This document shows, in pieces, positions 1 through 10,162 of a DNA stretch of 64,000 nt (positions are counted from its first letter, which is position 1; every line of letters begins with the position of its first letter). The notes under the pieces were generated by a model. It made no database searches and was not told the DNA's origin. It saw only the letters and a program-made list of their open reading frames with translations. Origin of the DNA: Dermatemys mawii (taxonomy: Eukaryota; Chordata; Testudines; Dermatemydidae); NCBI GenBank assembly GCA_007922305.1, contig ML677348.1, positions 18,894,699-18,958,698 of the forward strand, in the 5' to 3' direction. The translations under genes were made by a program, and so were the position numbers.

Positions 1-734
1 CTGCTAAACCCCTGGCATAACCTTTTCATTACTCGATGGTATACTTCTCAGCACAAGTACAAGGGAGAGAAGAAAAAAATATATAAGCATGTTCCTTTGT
101 GTTGTTTATATTTATGTCATGAAACATCTGGTCTTAGCTTCTTCTAAAACATTCTCTGAAGTGTTAGAATTTGTGAAAATATTTTGATAGCGAGTATTTG
201 GCATAGATATCCTGATACATTCAGTATCTATCATACTCTAAGGTTTTACTATTATATTTTTTTTTTCAGTAGAGGAGAAATGTTTCATTTTCAAAGCCTT
301 TTTTTAAAAAAATTCAATTCATTCATGTTTTCCATAGTGGTCCTACATGTGGTCTAAAGGTGTGTGTGTAGGACAGAAGACCAGGAACTCCTAACTTTGA
401 ATTACAGCCATGACAAAATGCCAGTATCCACCATCATCTTAAACTCAGTGACATCTAGATCTGCTCTGAACAGGGATCGTTGACATGATGGCTAAAATGC
501 TACCAGCCAGTCTACACCATTGCTACCATGATAATAAAATTTGTGGGAAATGCATATTTCCCTGCACCCAGGAAATTCAGATAGCTTTGTCTATTTATGG
601 AGCTGATCCTCTGCTCTCATCTCGGTGAAGAGCTCTTGTGCAAATTTATCAGCCTTTCTGCCCAGCTCGGACAGGAAGTGCCTTCCTTAGTCTCATGTAG
701 ACCCTGTGAACAGAGGCTTTCAGGTTCCTGACTC
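1..734. other. Unassigned AT-rich sequence
   Basis: No gene, RNA or repeat that I recognise. Stop codons are dense in all frames. The block contains only short A/T homopolymers and simple-sequence fragments. It could be unique intergenic or intronic DNA, or repeats too old to see by eye. Confidence 0.5.
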
Positions 735-935
735 TCAAATAAATAATCTCTCTGCTTGTCCAGTTAAACTGAACCTCACACCCCATTTGCCCCTCTTCCT
801 GATTTTTCTTGAAAAGTGACAGCTTTTAGTGGAAAATTTTGATTTTCCATGAAAAACCCAAATGCCCAAAAAACAAAATAATTCAGCCAAAAATATTTCA
901 ATTTTTGGCCAACATTTTTCAGTACTCAAAAGTAT
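735..935. repeat. AT-rich repeat resembling the CAGAGCTGGT MITE family
   Basis: The stretch alternates A-runs and T-runs with TGGAAAATTTTGATTTTCC-like words. These resemble the interiors of the copies at 29,807, 37,058 and 60,335. I could not find terminal inverted repeats here, so it may be a fragment or merely compositionally similar. The short open frames on both strands are by-products of the composition. Confidence 0.3.
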
Positions 936-1107
936 GCAAAAAATCCATAATTATCTGGGGGGAGGAGGAGAAGATAATCATTTTTCAACACGTTACCTCC
1001 CTGCAGCATACAACACCTATTGTTGTCTTTGTAGTTAAATCTGGTACCCTGGTTCAGTGGTGCAGTTGGTTGGCGTATTTGTAGAATAGAGTAGATTCTG
1101 AAAATAC

Positions 1108-1262
1108 ATCTCAAATTACTTAATCTCTCTGTGCCTCAGCTCCCCATTGCAAAACAGATAATTATCCTTCCTGTCTCCCTCCTGTCTTGTCTGTTTTTTA
1201 GATATAAACTCTTTGGAGCAGAGACCACTCTTACTATGTGCAAATACAATGCCTAGTGCAAT
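1108..1262 (+). repeat. MIR-like SINE core and 3' end
   Basis: The segment contains the MIR core words CTTAATCTCTCTGTGCCTCAG, with one block of 20 bases or fewer conserved, followed by a degenerate run equivalent to the usual 'bases of low count' section. The tail reads ACTCTTTGGAGCAGAGACC...GCCTAGTGCAATGGGG, typical of MIR/L2-type 3' ends in amniotes. The tRNA-like head is not visible, so it is 5'-truncated. This is an ancient SINE mobilised by L2-type LINEs, with no coding function. Confidence 0.6.
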
Positions 1263-2556
1263 GGGGTTCAAATTTTAGTTATGGCCCCAGGCTCTACATA
1301 CAATACAACCAATTTGTATTTGATTATATTATAATCAAAATAATTATAATAGTAATCAAAAAGCTGCTGTTCAGCTCCGGCACATTAAGGCTAGGCTGGA
1401 CAGAAAACACATTCTTGGGCTTTTCCACAGAAATTGCCTCCTGAAACATTTATCCCTGCTTCTCTGACAGTGGCTGAGGTGTATAAATCTTTGCCTGTCC
1501 ATGGCGTTTGCTGAGCACACAATGAGGACAGGAATACGACGTGAGATTATTATTGTGCTAGTGGTAAAAATCACACTGACATGAAGACAATGCTGCACTC
1601 GTCCCCTTCCATCCCAACAAGAGTGCCACGGATTTTTCAACATTTTTACAGTTTTTTATTCCCAGTGGAAAGTTCCACAGGATGGGAGAGTTCAGGAATG
1701 TCACCCCTCCCCCAAAGGCATAAGAAGGTGCATGCTGCCCCTCTCTGCACCAGCTGAAGTTGGTGAATTCAAGGTGGAGAGGGATTGCCTTTCAGGGGTA
1801 GGCAGTGTTTGCAGAGCTGCCATCCTGGGGCGTTCTGCCAGAAGTCAGTTTTAATTTGCTATCAGAAGGTGCCGTAGGAGGCTCTGATTACACCTGGGTG
1901 TCTTGGCCATGTCTCCTCTTTAGCCAGTGCTGCTCACATATGGTGCTGTGTCAAGTGCACCTTAACAGAGAGGGGATTATGGACACCCTACACAATTGCA
2001 CACACCCCCTTTTGGATGGACTTGCTATGCTTGGGGCCATGTATCACAGGTGGTGGTGACACAGAGTGACTGAGGGAATCAAACCCTGGGATTTCTTAGG
2101 AAATCCTTTTGCTTTTCCCTTTCCCATAAATCAGAATTGAATAACACCCAATGTTCTAACCAGATACTGGCTAGATCATTCACTCCTAGGCAGGGGAAAA
2201 GATATTCCAAAAATGGAATAAAAATAGAGGAAAGTAAACTGCCCAATCAAATCCTTCCAAATGTTCAAAGGGCCAACTGCAGTCTCCAGCCCACAGACCA
2301 TCTAGCAGAGATGTTCACGGGGGAGCTACGCAGGAGTCTGCAGGGGAGGAAACCTTTCTCCCTGTCTGTGGAATCAGTGCGCAGCCACTAGTGCAGACTC
2401 ATGAATATAGTGGCTTCCAGACAACATCAACAACCCAGCCCAATGTGTGGGAGAGCGGAGTGACCAAACATTCCTTTTAATGGGGAATCCAGCAGCTCTT
2501 TCCCCACCCTACTCCATCTTGTTCACCAAGGATCCTTAGGCACGGGGCCCTAGTGG
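1263..2556. other. Unassigned sequence
   Basis: No feature supported. Frames of 84-90 codons occur (1371-1643 minus, 1805-2059 plus, 2137-2391 plus), but they have no recognisable domain, no signal peptide and no splice context that I would trust. The right part becomes moderately GC-rich approaching the MITE at 2,557. Confidence 0.5.
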
Positions 2557-2822
2557 GTAAGTCTACGCTGCAATTAAAAAACCCACAGCTGGCCCATGAC
2601 AGCTGACTCTGATTCATGGGGCTCAGGCTAAAGGGCTGTTTAACTGTGGATGTTTGGGCTCAGGCTGGAGCTCGGGTTCTAGGACCCGGTGAGGTCAGAG
2701 GGTGTCAGAGTCAGGTTCCAGCCCGAGCCCAAATGTCTGCAAGCACTGCAACTAAACAGCCCCCAGACCAAGCCCTGTGAGCCTGGGTCACCCATGGGTT
2801 TTTAACTGCAATGTAGACATAT
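2557..2822. mobile_element. Palindromic MITE, GTCTAC termini
   Basis: A foldback element. The left end GTCTACGCTGCAATTAAAAA is mirrored by the right end TTTTTAACTGCAATGTAGAC. The arms continue inward as paired blocks built on GGGCTCAGGCT and AGCCCGAGCCC. It is non-autonomous, with no open frame of transposase type. It most resembles the abundant turtle MITEs whose tips carry GTCTACA. The target duplication is unclear (possibly TA), so I leave the superfamily open. Confidence 0.75.
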
Positions 2823-2962
2823 GCAGTGACCCCCATGCAGCTTTGTGCCATAATGCACCCTCACTCCCATACACAACTTCCAGAATGCTGCCCCTTCACC
2901 ATATCCACTGCTGTCAGGCCCTCTGCACCTGCAATGGGGGAACCAACAATGTGAGCAGCTGC
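2823..2962. other. Short unassigned spacer
   Basis: Sequence between the palindromic MITE and the TA-flanked transposon. It contains only short frames on both strands and no recognised motif. Confidence 0.4.
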
Positions 2963-2964
2963 TA

Positions 2965-4100
2965 CTCCTGGGGGAATTCTGCACCACACTCTTCCAGAGA
3001 GGCACTGCAATTACACCTTTCACCCACCAGGGACTGCTGTGTCACCAGAACAGAAGGTAGCTGGCTCACAAGCCATAACACCCAGCAGTGCATAGGGAAG
3101 AGGAGAGGCTGCTTTCTTCACAAAGAGTCCTGTGGCACCTTAAAGACTAACTAAAGAATTGAAGCATAAGTTTTTGTGGGCTAATACCCACTTCGTCGGA
3201 TGCATCAGACGAAGTGGGCATTAGCTCACGAAAGCTTATACTCTAATACTTTACTTAGTCTTTAAGGTGCCACAGGACTCTTTGTCACTTCTGCAATCCC
3301 AGACTAACACAGCTACCCCTCTGATTCCTGCTTTCTTCACAGCGCTCTGCCCTCAGGGCCAGGTAAGGAAGCAGGAGCTATGAGAGGGATGAACAGAGCT
3401 GGACACACAGGGCTGCTGGGGGGGTGGGGGGTCACATATACTGGGTTTAAGAAGGGCTAGTGAAGGGGCCAGACAGGAGCTCGTGGGGTGACAGCATTGA
3501 GTCATGGCTGAATGGGAGGAGGGTGCAGGGTCACACTGATGCGGGGAGGAGGGTGGCTGAGTGGGAGTGCAAGGACATGTGAGAACAGGGGCAGATGTGC
3601 CTGACTGAATGGGAGAGGCTAGGGGGTCAGTCAAGGTCTGCATGGAGGAGACTCCCCAACTTTCTAGCAATCCCCACCACCACCAAAAAAATCCCTTGTT
3701 CCATACTTCTCCCACCCACACCCAAAACCCCTCAAGCTTCACTCCAATGCTTCTCCCCAACAATTTACTTCAATGTCCATCAGCTCCTCCATTACCTCTG
3801 GCTCCCCCAAGCCTTTGCATTACTTCTGAGGGGTGTGGGAAGTATGTTTCTGTATTATAGTTTACTCAAAGTTCTGTATTAATATGCCAGGTAAGGAATT
3901 ATTTGTCAAAAAACATTTCCTGAATCCTTTTTGTTGTCTGTATTGTTACAGACATACTTGCTGACAGGTATTTTGAAATAAATTAACAAAATAATTGACA
4001 CTGGCATGATTACATTGTGTTGTTTTGACAAATAAAATATGCTGCATTTTAAAATATTGTGCACAGAATTTTTAATTTTTGCTCAGCATTCGCCCAGGAG
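2965..4100 (+). mobile_element. TA-flanked DNA transposon, copy 1 (non-autonomous)
   Basis: Inverted ends CTCCTGGGGGAATTCTGC (left) and the complement of CGCCCAGGAG (right) are flanked by TA at 2963-2964 and 4101-4102. The right 200 bp (TTGTCTGTATTGTTACAGAC, then TGACAGGTATTTTGAAATAAA and TTTTAAAATATTGTGCACAGA) are shared, in the same orientation, with the copy at 43,682-44,615. TA duplication is typical of Tc1/mariner transposons, but no transposase frame is present, so the class is inferred. The proline-rich frame of 136 codons on the minus strand (3353-3763) is a shadow of the repeat. A retroposed palindrome was later inserted at 3121-3341. Confidence 0.75.
3121..3341. mobile_element. Penelope-type palindromic retroposon with hammerhead-like arms
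   Basis: Two arms (3121-3197 and 3208-3285) are near-perfect inverted copies beginning CAAAGAGTCCTGTGGCACCT, centred on GGATGCATC. A 3' tail ends CCAGACTAACACAGCTACCC. It is bounded by the direct repeat CTGCTTTCTTCACA (3109-3122 and 3328-3341; the last two bases are ambiguous with the element end), a retroposition-type duplication. On the plus strand CAGACGA (3206-3212), a GTGGGC/GCTCAC stem closed by ATTA, GAAA (3230-3233) and a short third stem ending in C mimic a type I hammerhead fold, as known from Penelope-like elements. Both arms lack the conserved U4, and the left arm also lacks G12, so catalysis is unlikely. The link to Penelope rests on family knowledge. Confidence 0.65.
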
Positions 4101-4102
4101 TA

Positions 4103-6154
4103 AGCAGCCAGCGAGTGTGGTTTCAGTTATTCCATATAAGGAAAAGGCACTTTTACCCAAATACTGTAATATCACTCCCTGTTGCTACTCCCTGGAGATG
4201 TAACACCCACCATATTGCCTGTAACCATAGTATTCATCTCATATATGAGACCCCGCCTCTTATTATGGAATGCAAAGAAGTAGTAAAAGGCAGCAAAACG
4301 TATCAGCAGAAACATTCATACAGACAGAATGAGTGTAAATGAATGGGTGTAAACGAATGAGAATACAGTCCTGAGTCCCAACAGAGATAGTAAGAGAGAC
4401 AGAAAAACTGTGGGGTACAAAAACTATAGGATAGGGAACCCAGTTTGGGTATACAGTGAATGTAATGAAACAAAAAACATACAATTTGGGGCAAAGACAG
4501 TGTTCAGCTATGTGTTTGTATAGCATCTAGCGATAATAACAATCATGAATGCTGCCACTGTATTTGATTTGTGATGGTGTTTCACATAAATTGTGCTTTC
4601 CTTGGGCATGTCTGTCCACTTGGGAATGGGGCCTGTACTGAAATGAATGCTTTTGGAACTGAAGCATATTGCAACTTGAAATCAACAATGTCCATGGAAC
4701 AGCAAAAGGAACAGAAAGCAGAGATGAGAACATGAGAACAGTGTTCTTGATTATTTCCTTCTCTGTGATCTCAGATCCAGAATTGGGCCTCCTGCTTTTT
4801 ATTATTTTGAATGGAGACCAGGGGAGTAATCTAAATTTGGAATTCCCAGTCCAGTCTTTGGAGGTGTTCAGAATCAAGGCATTAAAGCAGCACAGCTCTA
4901 TACAACCTGTTCAGGAGTTTAGTTCAAATAAGCACCCAAAAGTCTGCGGGCAGACTCTAGCAGCCACTGGATATGTAGTACTCCCACTGGTTTCACTGGA
5001 TGTTGCATGCATATATGTCTGTACAATTTGGCCTTGGTTGTGTATCTGAATTTTATCCAAAGTATCTGAAACTTTGAATCTTTAAAATTGGACTTGAAAT
5101 CTCATGAGAAGAAGCTTCCTCATGAGATTGACAGTTATTTCCTGCTTCCGTTCGGGCTGGAAATAAAATCAAAAACAGCTTCTTCTTTTTTAAAAAAATT
5201 GTATTTTGGCTATTACATTACTGACCCCAGCCAAAGGCAGGAAGTTTAGAGGTGTGCAAAGATAAAAAAATTAAAATGGGAGATTGGTGGGCAGGGAGCA
5301 GGTAGTTAACTGAGCTGAGCATTTAGGAACCACAACAAAGATTTGAGTCAGTTCTTATTTGTTTCTGAACCACTAGCAAAGTCCTTCCCTGTCCCAGAGC
5401 ACAAGTAGCACCTTCTGCCTCAACATACATGGGATTTTAAGGGGTCGAACCCAGAGCTGTTTAGGGAAGGGGCAAGTAGATCACTGAATGAAATTCTATG
5501 TCCCATGTTATGTAGGATATCAGACTACACATTCATAGTAGTCCCTTTTGAACTTAAAATCTGTGGGTGAAATCCTCGCCCTATTAGTCAGTGGGTGTTG
5601 ACTACACAGATCCATCAGCTATTCCCTCCTCCTCTCCTGTGGAGGGTGATATTGGAGGGCATCATAATTCAAATGTCAGCTTAGAAAGCAACCCTTTCCC
5701 CAGCTCTATAGTTTCTTCAAATTCTGTCTGGGCTCAACATTTCTTTCTCAAAACCCAGCGTCCACTGCCTGGCATGCTCTCAAGTTGCTTCAGGCTTCTG
5801 CCCCTCCCCGCAGGTAGCTTCAGTGAGGTCCCTTCCCCTGACCCAAGGTCACTTGCAGATGTCTTTCCTAACTAAGCTTCTTGCTGGCCTTTTGTTCAAT
5901 GACCAGGTGACCAGACCATCACCTGATCCCTGGGGGGGTATTTGATTTACAAGAGTCTGGGTACAGTTTTCAAGAACCCCAACAAGAGGGATCTAAGGCA
6001 GCAGAGGGTCAGATGCGAGATCGAGTACAGCCCTGTTACTCTCTTGTGTGGTATCCTCAACTCTAGTCTCTTCCCTGTTCAATCTATTTGACAGCTAAAA
6101 TAATCATCTTCTTCCTCCGCTCTCACCATGTCACCACTCCCCTTTCGCTGAAGA
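4103..6154. other. Unassigned, mostly unique sequence
   Basis: No recognised gene or repeat over about 2 kb. The longest frame (4669-5049 plus, 126 codons) has no recognisable domain and overlaps a minus-strand frame of similar length. A 10-bp inverted repeat, ATCTCATGAG / CTCATGAGAT, lies at 5099-5128 around AAGAAGCTTC. The 5590-5870 part is C/T-rich and could be old L2- or LTR-derived DNA, but I cannot show it. Confidence 0.45.
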
Positions 6155-7192
6155 GTCATAAGAACGGTCTTACTGGGTCATTTCAATGTCCATCTAGCCC
6201 AGTATCCTATCTTCTAAAGGTGGCCAATGCCAGATGTTTCAGAGGAAATGAATAAAACAGAACAGTTTTGACCCATTCCCTGTTATCCAGTCCCAGTTTC
6301 TAGCATTTGGAGTTCTAGTGACACCAGAGCAAGGAGTGTGTCCCTGCCCATCCTGGCTAATAGCTATGGATGGACCTATCCTCCATGAACTTGTCTAATT
6401 CTTTTTTTTACCCAGTTATGCAACTGGCCTTCACAACGTCCCCTGGTAACAAGTTCCACAGGTTGACTGTGCATTTTGTGAACAAATACTTCCTTTTGTT
6501 CATTTAAACCGGCTGCCTATTAATCACATCGGGGACCTCTAGTTCTTGTGTTATGTGAAGGGTAATTAACACTTCCTCATTTACTTTCTCCATACCTTTC
6601 ATGATTTTCTAGACCTCTGTCATATGCTCCTTTAGTCATCTCTTTTCTTAGCCCCAATGTTTTCCATCTCTCCTCATATGGAAGCTCCCTTCTCTGTACC
6701 TTTTCCAATTCTTAAACACCTTTTTTCAGATGGGGTGACCAGAACTGCACACAGTATTCAAATTATAGGCATACCATGGATTTATATAGTGGCATTATGA
6801 TATCTTTTGTTTTATTATCTATCATCTTTCTTAATGGTTCCTAACATTCTGATAGCTTTTTTTGATTGCCATTGCACATTTGAGCAGATATTTTCAGGAT
6901 ACTAACCATGATGGCTCCAAGATCTCTTTCTTGAGTGGTAAATAGCTAATTTAGACTCCATCATTTTCTATGTATAGTTGGGCATTATTTTTTCCAATAT
7001 ACATTACTTTGCACTTGAATTGCATCTGCCATTTTGTTACCCAGTCACGCAGTTGTGCGATCCCTTTGTAACGCTTTGCGATCAGTTTTGCACTTATCTT
7101 GAGTATTTTGTATCATCTGTAAATTTTGCCACTTCACTGTTTACCCCTTTTTCCAGATCATTTATGAATATGGTGAACAGCAAAAGGTCCCA
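6155..7192 (-). mobile_element. CR1 LINE 3' portion, degenerate
   Basis: Read on the minus strand, this is the distal part of CR1 ORF2 followed by the 3' UTR. The plus-strand words CATAAGAACGG...TACTGGGTCA, CATCTAGCCCAGTATCCT and GGCCAATGCCAGATG are the complement of the 3' end of a turtle CR1 subfamily. The inner boundary region CTGTAAATTTTGCCAC...CAGATCATTTATGAATATGGTGAACAGC is the complement of the RT segment. Frameshifts and stops are frequent, so it is dead. It is cut at the right by C/T-rich L2-like sequence. Confidence 0.85.
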
Positions 7193-7520
7193 GTGCCATC
7201 CCTTCATTGCTCCCCATCTCTTTTCATTTAAAGTTCAGACTCTTCATTCTCACTTCTAAGGGTCTGCACGCTGCTCTGCTCTCAACTTTATCTTGTTTCT
7301 AATCTCCTGTGGACCTGCCCTTTACCCTTCATGCTTTTCCCACTCTTCTCACTTTACTACTCCCTTTATATCTGTCTCCTACTCTCACTTTAGGGCCATG
7401 TTTCACATTGCTCTCTACGCCTGAAACAACATCATCTCCCGCTTTGTGCACTTCCTTCAAATCTCTCTTCGAAATCCACTTCCTTTCTCTTGCTCTCCAT
7501 CACTGATATCTCTTCTGGTG
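7193..7520 (+). repeat. L2-like LINE ORF2 C-terminal relic
   Basis: A C/T-rich stretch beginning TTCATTGCTCCCCATCTC and ending with a translation containing FKSLFEIHFLSL. This corresponds to the tail of L2/related LINE ORF2, where a 'W-L-P' motif is followed by 'TFKSLLKTHLF'-type residues. The intervening frame is broken. The assignment rests on composition, word order and the C-terminal motif only. Confidence 0.45.
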
Positions 7521-8827
7521 CTGTCTACTCTCCTTTCCTTGTGTTAGCTCAGTGTTTTCTTAAAATATCAGAATAAATCTGATTTGTTCACTATGTCATA
7601 TGGCTCACTTTTTAGAAAATCAGTTTTAGAACTGATCCTTGCTTTCCCTACCTCCATCCTTTCATGGTCTGATTTAGTGCTTGATTCTGCCACCTTGACT
7701 TATGTTAGGTAGTATTTTACCATGCCAGCAGTCCTGCTGAAATCAAGGAGCCTTCTCTTATAGGAAGGTACCAGCCAATATGAATAAGGATATCAAAATG
7801 GAGCTCTTAGATTGGAAATTCTCCAAGGTGAGGTCCATGTCTATTTTGTTAATCTCTGTAAAGTGCCATGCAAGGTTAAGGCACTTTATAAAGACTTTAC
7901 TTATTAATAATAATGGTCAAGGGTTTAAGAGCCTAACTTCAAATACACATTTCTGAAAAACTTGCCCAATAACCACTCCCGTACTTAGTCACACTGTCAC
8001 AGGCCATGTTCTTCTAAGACTGTTCGATGTGTAGGTTTCCATTTCTTTGCTTTAAGCCATGTGTGTGTTGTTTTCATTTTCATTCAAAGGAAGGCCTGTT
8101 TTCACTTGCTCTGCTCTTTTCTTTTTCCCTTTAAAGGCCAAAGATCTAGTCCTCTCAATAGTCAGCTATGGAGTTTATCATCCGTCAAGCTGCACAAAAT
8201 CACAAGACCTGGCCTTCATTTTTAAAACATTCACATACTGATCTATTGTTTCTGCAGCAGCATCATTTCTGGTAATAAATGAAAAGAGACATCCAAATAT
8301 CACATTCTCTTCAGGCTGAAATAGTTCTGGAACTGATCCATTGGTAGAGTTAACTTCATGTTATCCTTTTACATTACAAAGCCAAATGTACTTCCAATGC
8401 ATCATACCCAATCACATGAAGGAAAGCAGATGTTTGTCATCTTTTTCCTTACCATATTGCTTGCGCACAAATACAGTTCTACTTCCTCCTGTTCTAAGGT
8501 AAGTTCTCTCCAAAAGTCAGGGCTTGTTACCATTTCAGGATGTAATTTCTCTGATATTTATACCATCAGCACAATACAATGATTGCCCAGCCATAACATA
8601 GCCTGCAAATATAAGATCAGATACTGTCACTCAGCTGAGCTATACTCAGTGCAGGACTAAGGGGAGAAAAGTAGCTTTTAGCCACCTTTTGTGGTCATTA
8701 TATGCTGGAGCTGGTTAAGTCCTTGGTGCAAATTAGAACAGCCTTAATTACCTACTTGTCCTTGGTACCTTGCTACAATTATCCATGCCTTTGTCACAAT
8801 GAGGTTAGACTAGCATACTGCACTCTA
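7521..8827. other. Unassigned sequence with a small MIR/L2-type tail
   Basis: Most of this interval has no visible feature. At 7815-7915, TAGATTGGAAATTCTCCAAGG...AAGTGCCATGCAAGG...GGCACTTTATAA has the layout of a MIR/L2 3' end on the plus strand. The frames at 8059-8241 and 8358-8582 are not recognisable. Confidence 0.45.
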
Positions 8828-8934
8828 CAAGGGCTTGTCTATGTTAGAAAACTAGATGATATTAGAACATGACTGAAGAATTATGGCTGCTAAAATCCTG
8901 TTAAACATTCAACATAAAGAGGGACTATCATAAA

Positions 8935-10011
8935 ATCACAAATCATAGAAATGTAGGATTGGAAGGAAACTCAAGAAGTCAGCTAGTCCAGCCTCCTGCA
9001 CTGAAGCAGGACCAAGTAAACCTAGACCATCCTTTTCAAACCTGTTCTTAAAAACTTCCACTGACAGAGATTCTACAACCTCTCATCAGAAGCCTCTTCT
9101 AGAACTTAACTACCCATATAGTTAGAAAGTTGTCCCTAATATGTAACCTAAATCTCCCTTGCTGCATATTAAGCCTATTACCCCTTACCCTACTTTCAGT
9201 GAACAAGGAGAACAATTGATCACTATCCTCTTTATAACAGCCCTTAAAATATTTGAAGATTGAAGTACGAGCTCATGATAGTCTTCTTTTCTGAACACTA
9301 AACATGTTCAGTTTTTTTAACCGTTCTTTGTAGGTTTTCCTAAACCTTTTATAATTTTTGTTGCTCTCCAGTTTATACATGTCTTTTCTAAAGACCCGTA
9401 GTTGGACACAGTACTCCAGCTGAGGCCTTACAAGTGCCAAGCCAAGCAAGACAATTAGTTCCCATGTCTTACCTACAACACTCCTATTAATACACCCCTG
9501 AATGATAATAGCTTTTTTCTTGAAACTGCATCATAATGTTGACTCATATTCAATTAGTGATCCACTATAATCCCCAGATCTTCTTCAGCAGTACTACAGT
9601 CTCACAGTTATTTCCCATTTTGTAGCTGTGCATTTGACTTTTCCATCCTAAATAGGGTGATCAGATATCAAATGTGAAAAATCAGGAGAGGAGGGCGGCA
9701 GTAATAGGAGCCTATATAAGAAAAAGAACTCAAAATCAGGACTTTCCCTATAAAACTGGGACATCTGGTAACTCTAATTCTACAACATATACTTTGTACC
9801 AGTCTTTATTAAATTTCACCTTGTGGATTTCAGACAATTCTACAATTTGTGAAGGTTGTTTTTAATTCTAATCCTGTCCTCCAAAGGGCCTGCAACCCCT
9901 CCCAGCTTTCCTCCACAAATTTTAAAGATCATACTTTCCACTCTGTTATCCAAATCATTACTGAAAATATTGAAAAGTACTGGACCCAGGACGGACCCAG
10001 ATATGGTACTT
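8935..10011 (-). mobile_element. CR1 LINE 3' end, itself interrupted
   Basis: The plus-strand start TCACAAATCATAGAAATGTAGG...CTAGTCCAGCCTCCTGCACTG is the complement of the CR1 3' terminus. The minus-strand frame from 10,025 to 9,840 contains GSVLGPVLFNIFSNDLDN, the RT block just before the catalytic loop, followed by a degenerate FADDTKLGG equivalent (read as FKICGGKLGG). It is truncated within ORF2 and dead. It contains a 120-bp TA-flanked MITE at 9655-9774. Confidence 0.9.
9655..9774 (+). mobile_element. TA-flanked 120-bp MITE inside CR1
   Basis: The ends GGGTGATCAGATATC and, complemented, GAGTTACCAGATGTC pair as inverted repeats, and TA flanks both sides (9653-9654, 9775-9776). CR1 sequence resumes directly after it. 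The interior AATAGGAGCCTATATAAGAAAAA is a recognisable core, and the same family appears in the opposite orientation at 30,760-30,868. TA duplication suggests Tc1/mariner-type mobilisation. It is non-coding. Confidence 0.75.
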
Positions 10012-10162
10012 ATGGTTAAACCCAACTAACTGGCATGATGTTAAACATGACAGTCCCTGTCCATTCTGAGTGTTTAACAGCCTGTTTGACATTGTGTTGG
10101 TTACCATGACCTTTCAAGGCTTGTTGTATCATGATGTAATTTTCTAGTGTGGCCAAGCCTTA

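Larger units (their letters stand above)
8828..10162. mobile_element. MITE split by a CR1 insertion (outer layer of a three-level nest)
   Basis: The left end AAGGGCTTGTCTATGTTAGAAAA (8829-8851; terminal 15 bases most alike) is the complement of the right end TTTCTAGTGTGGCCAAGCCTTA (10,141-10,162). The half-elements 8828-8934 and about 10,012-10,162 share TTAAACAT words in inverted order. About 1.08 kb of CR1 separates them, so the MITE was present before CR1 inserted. The GTCTA tip is shared with several other MITEs in the window. The target duplication is not clear. Confidence 0.55.

Noticed and set aside
3121..3285. A catalytically active hammerhead ribozyme
   Set aside because: The essential U4 of the core is replaced by A in the right arm and by C in the left arm, and the left arm also has A in place of G12. 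Only a decayed fold is supported.
3353..3763. 136-codon minus-strand Pro/Ser/Thr-rich frame
   Set aside because: It falls entirely within the TA transposon body. It has no transposase residues and overlaps plus-strand frames.
4669..5049. 126-codon plus-strand frame with hydrophobic stretches
   Set aside because: No recognisable domain, no supporting splice or promoter context, and a minus-strand frame of 116 codons overlaps it.
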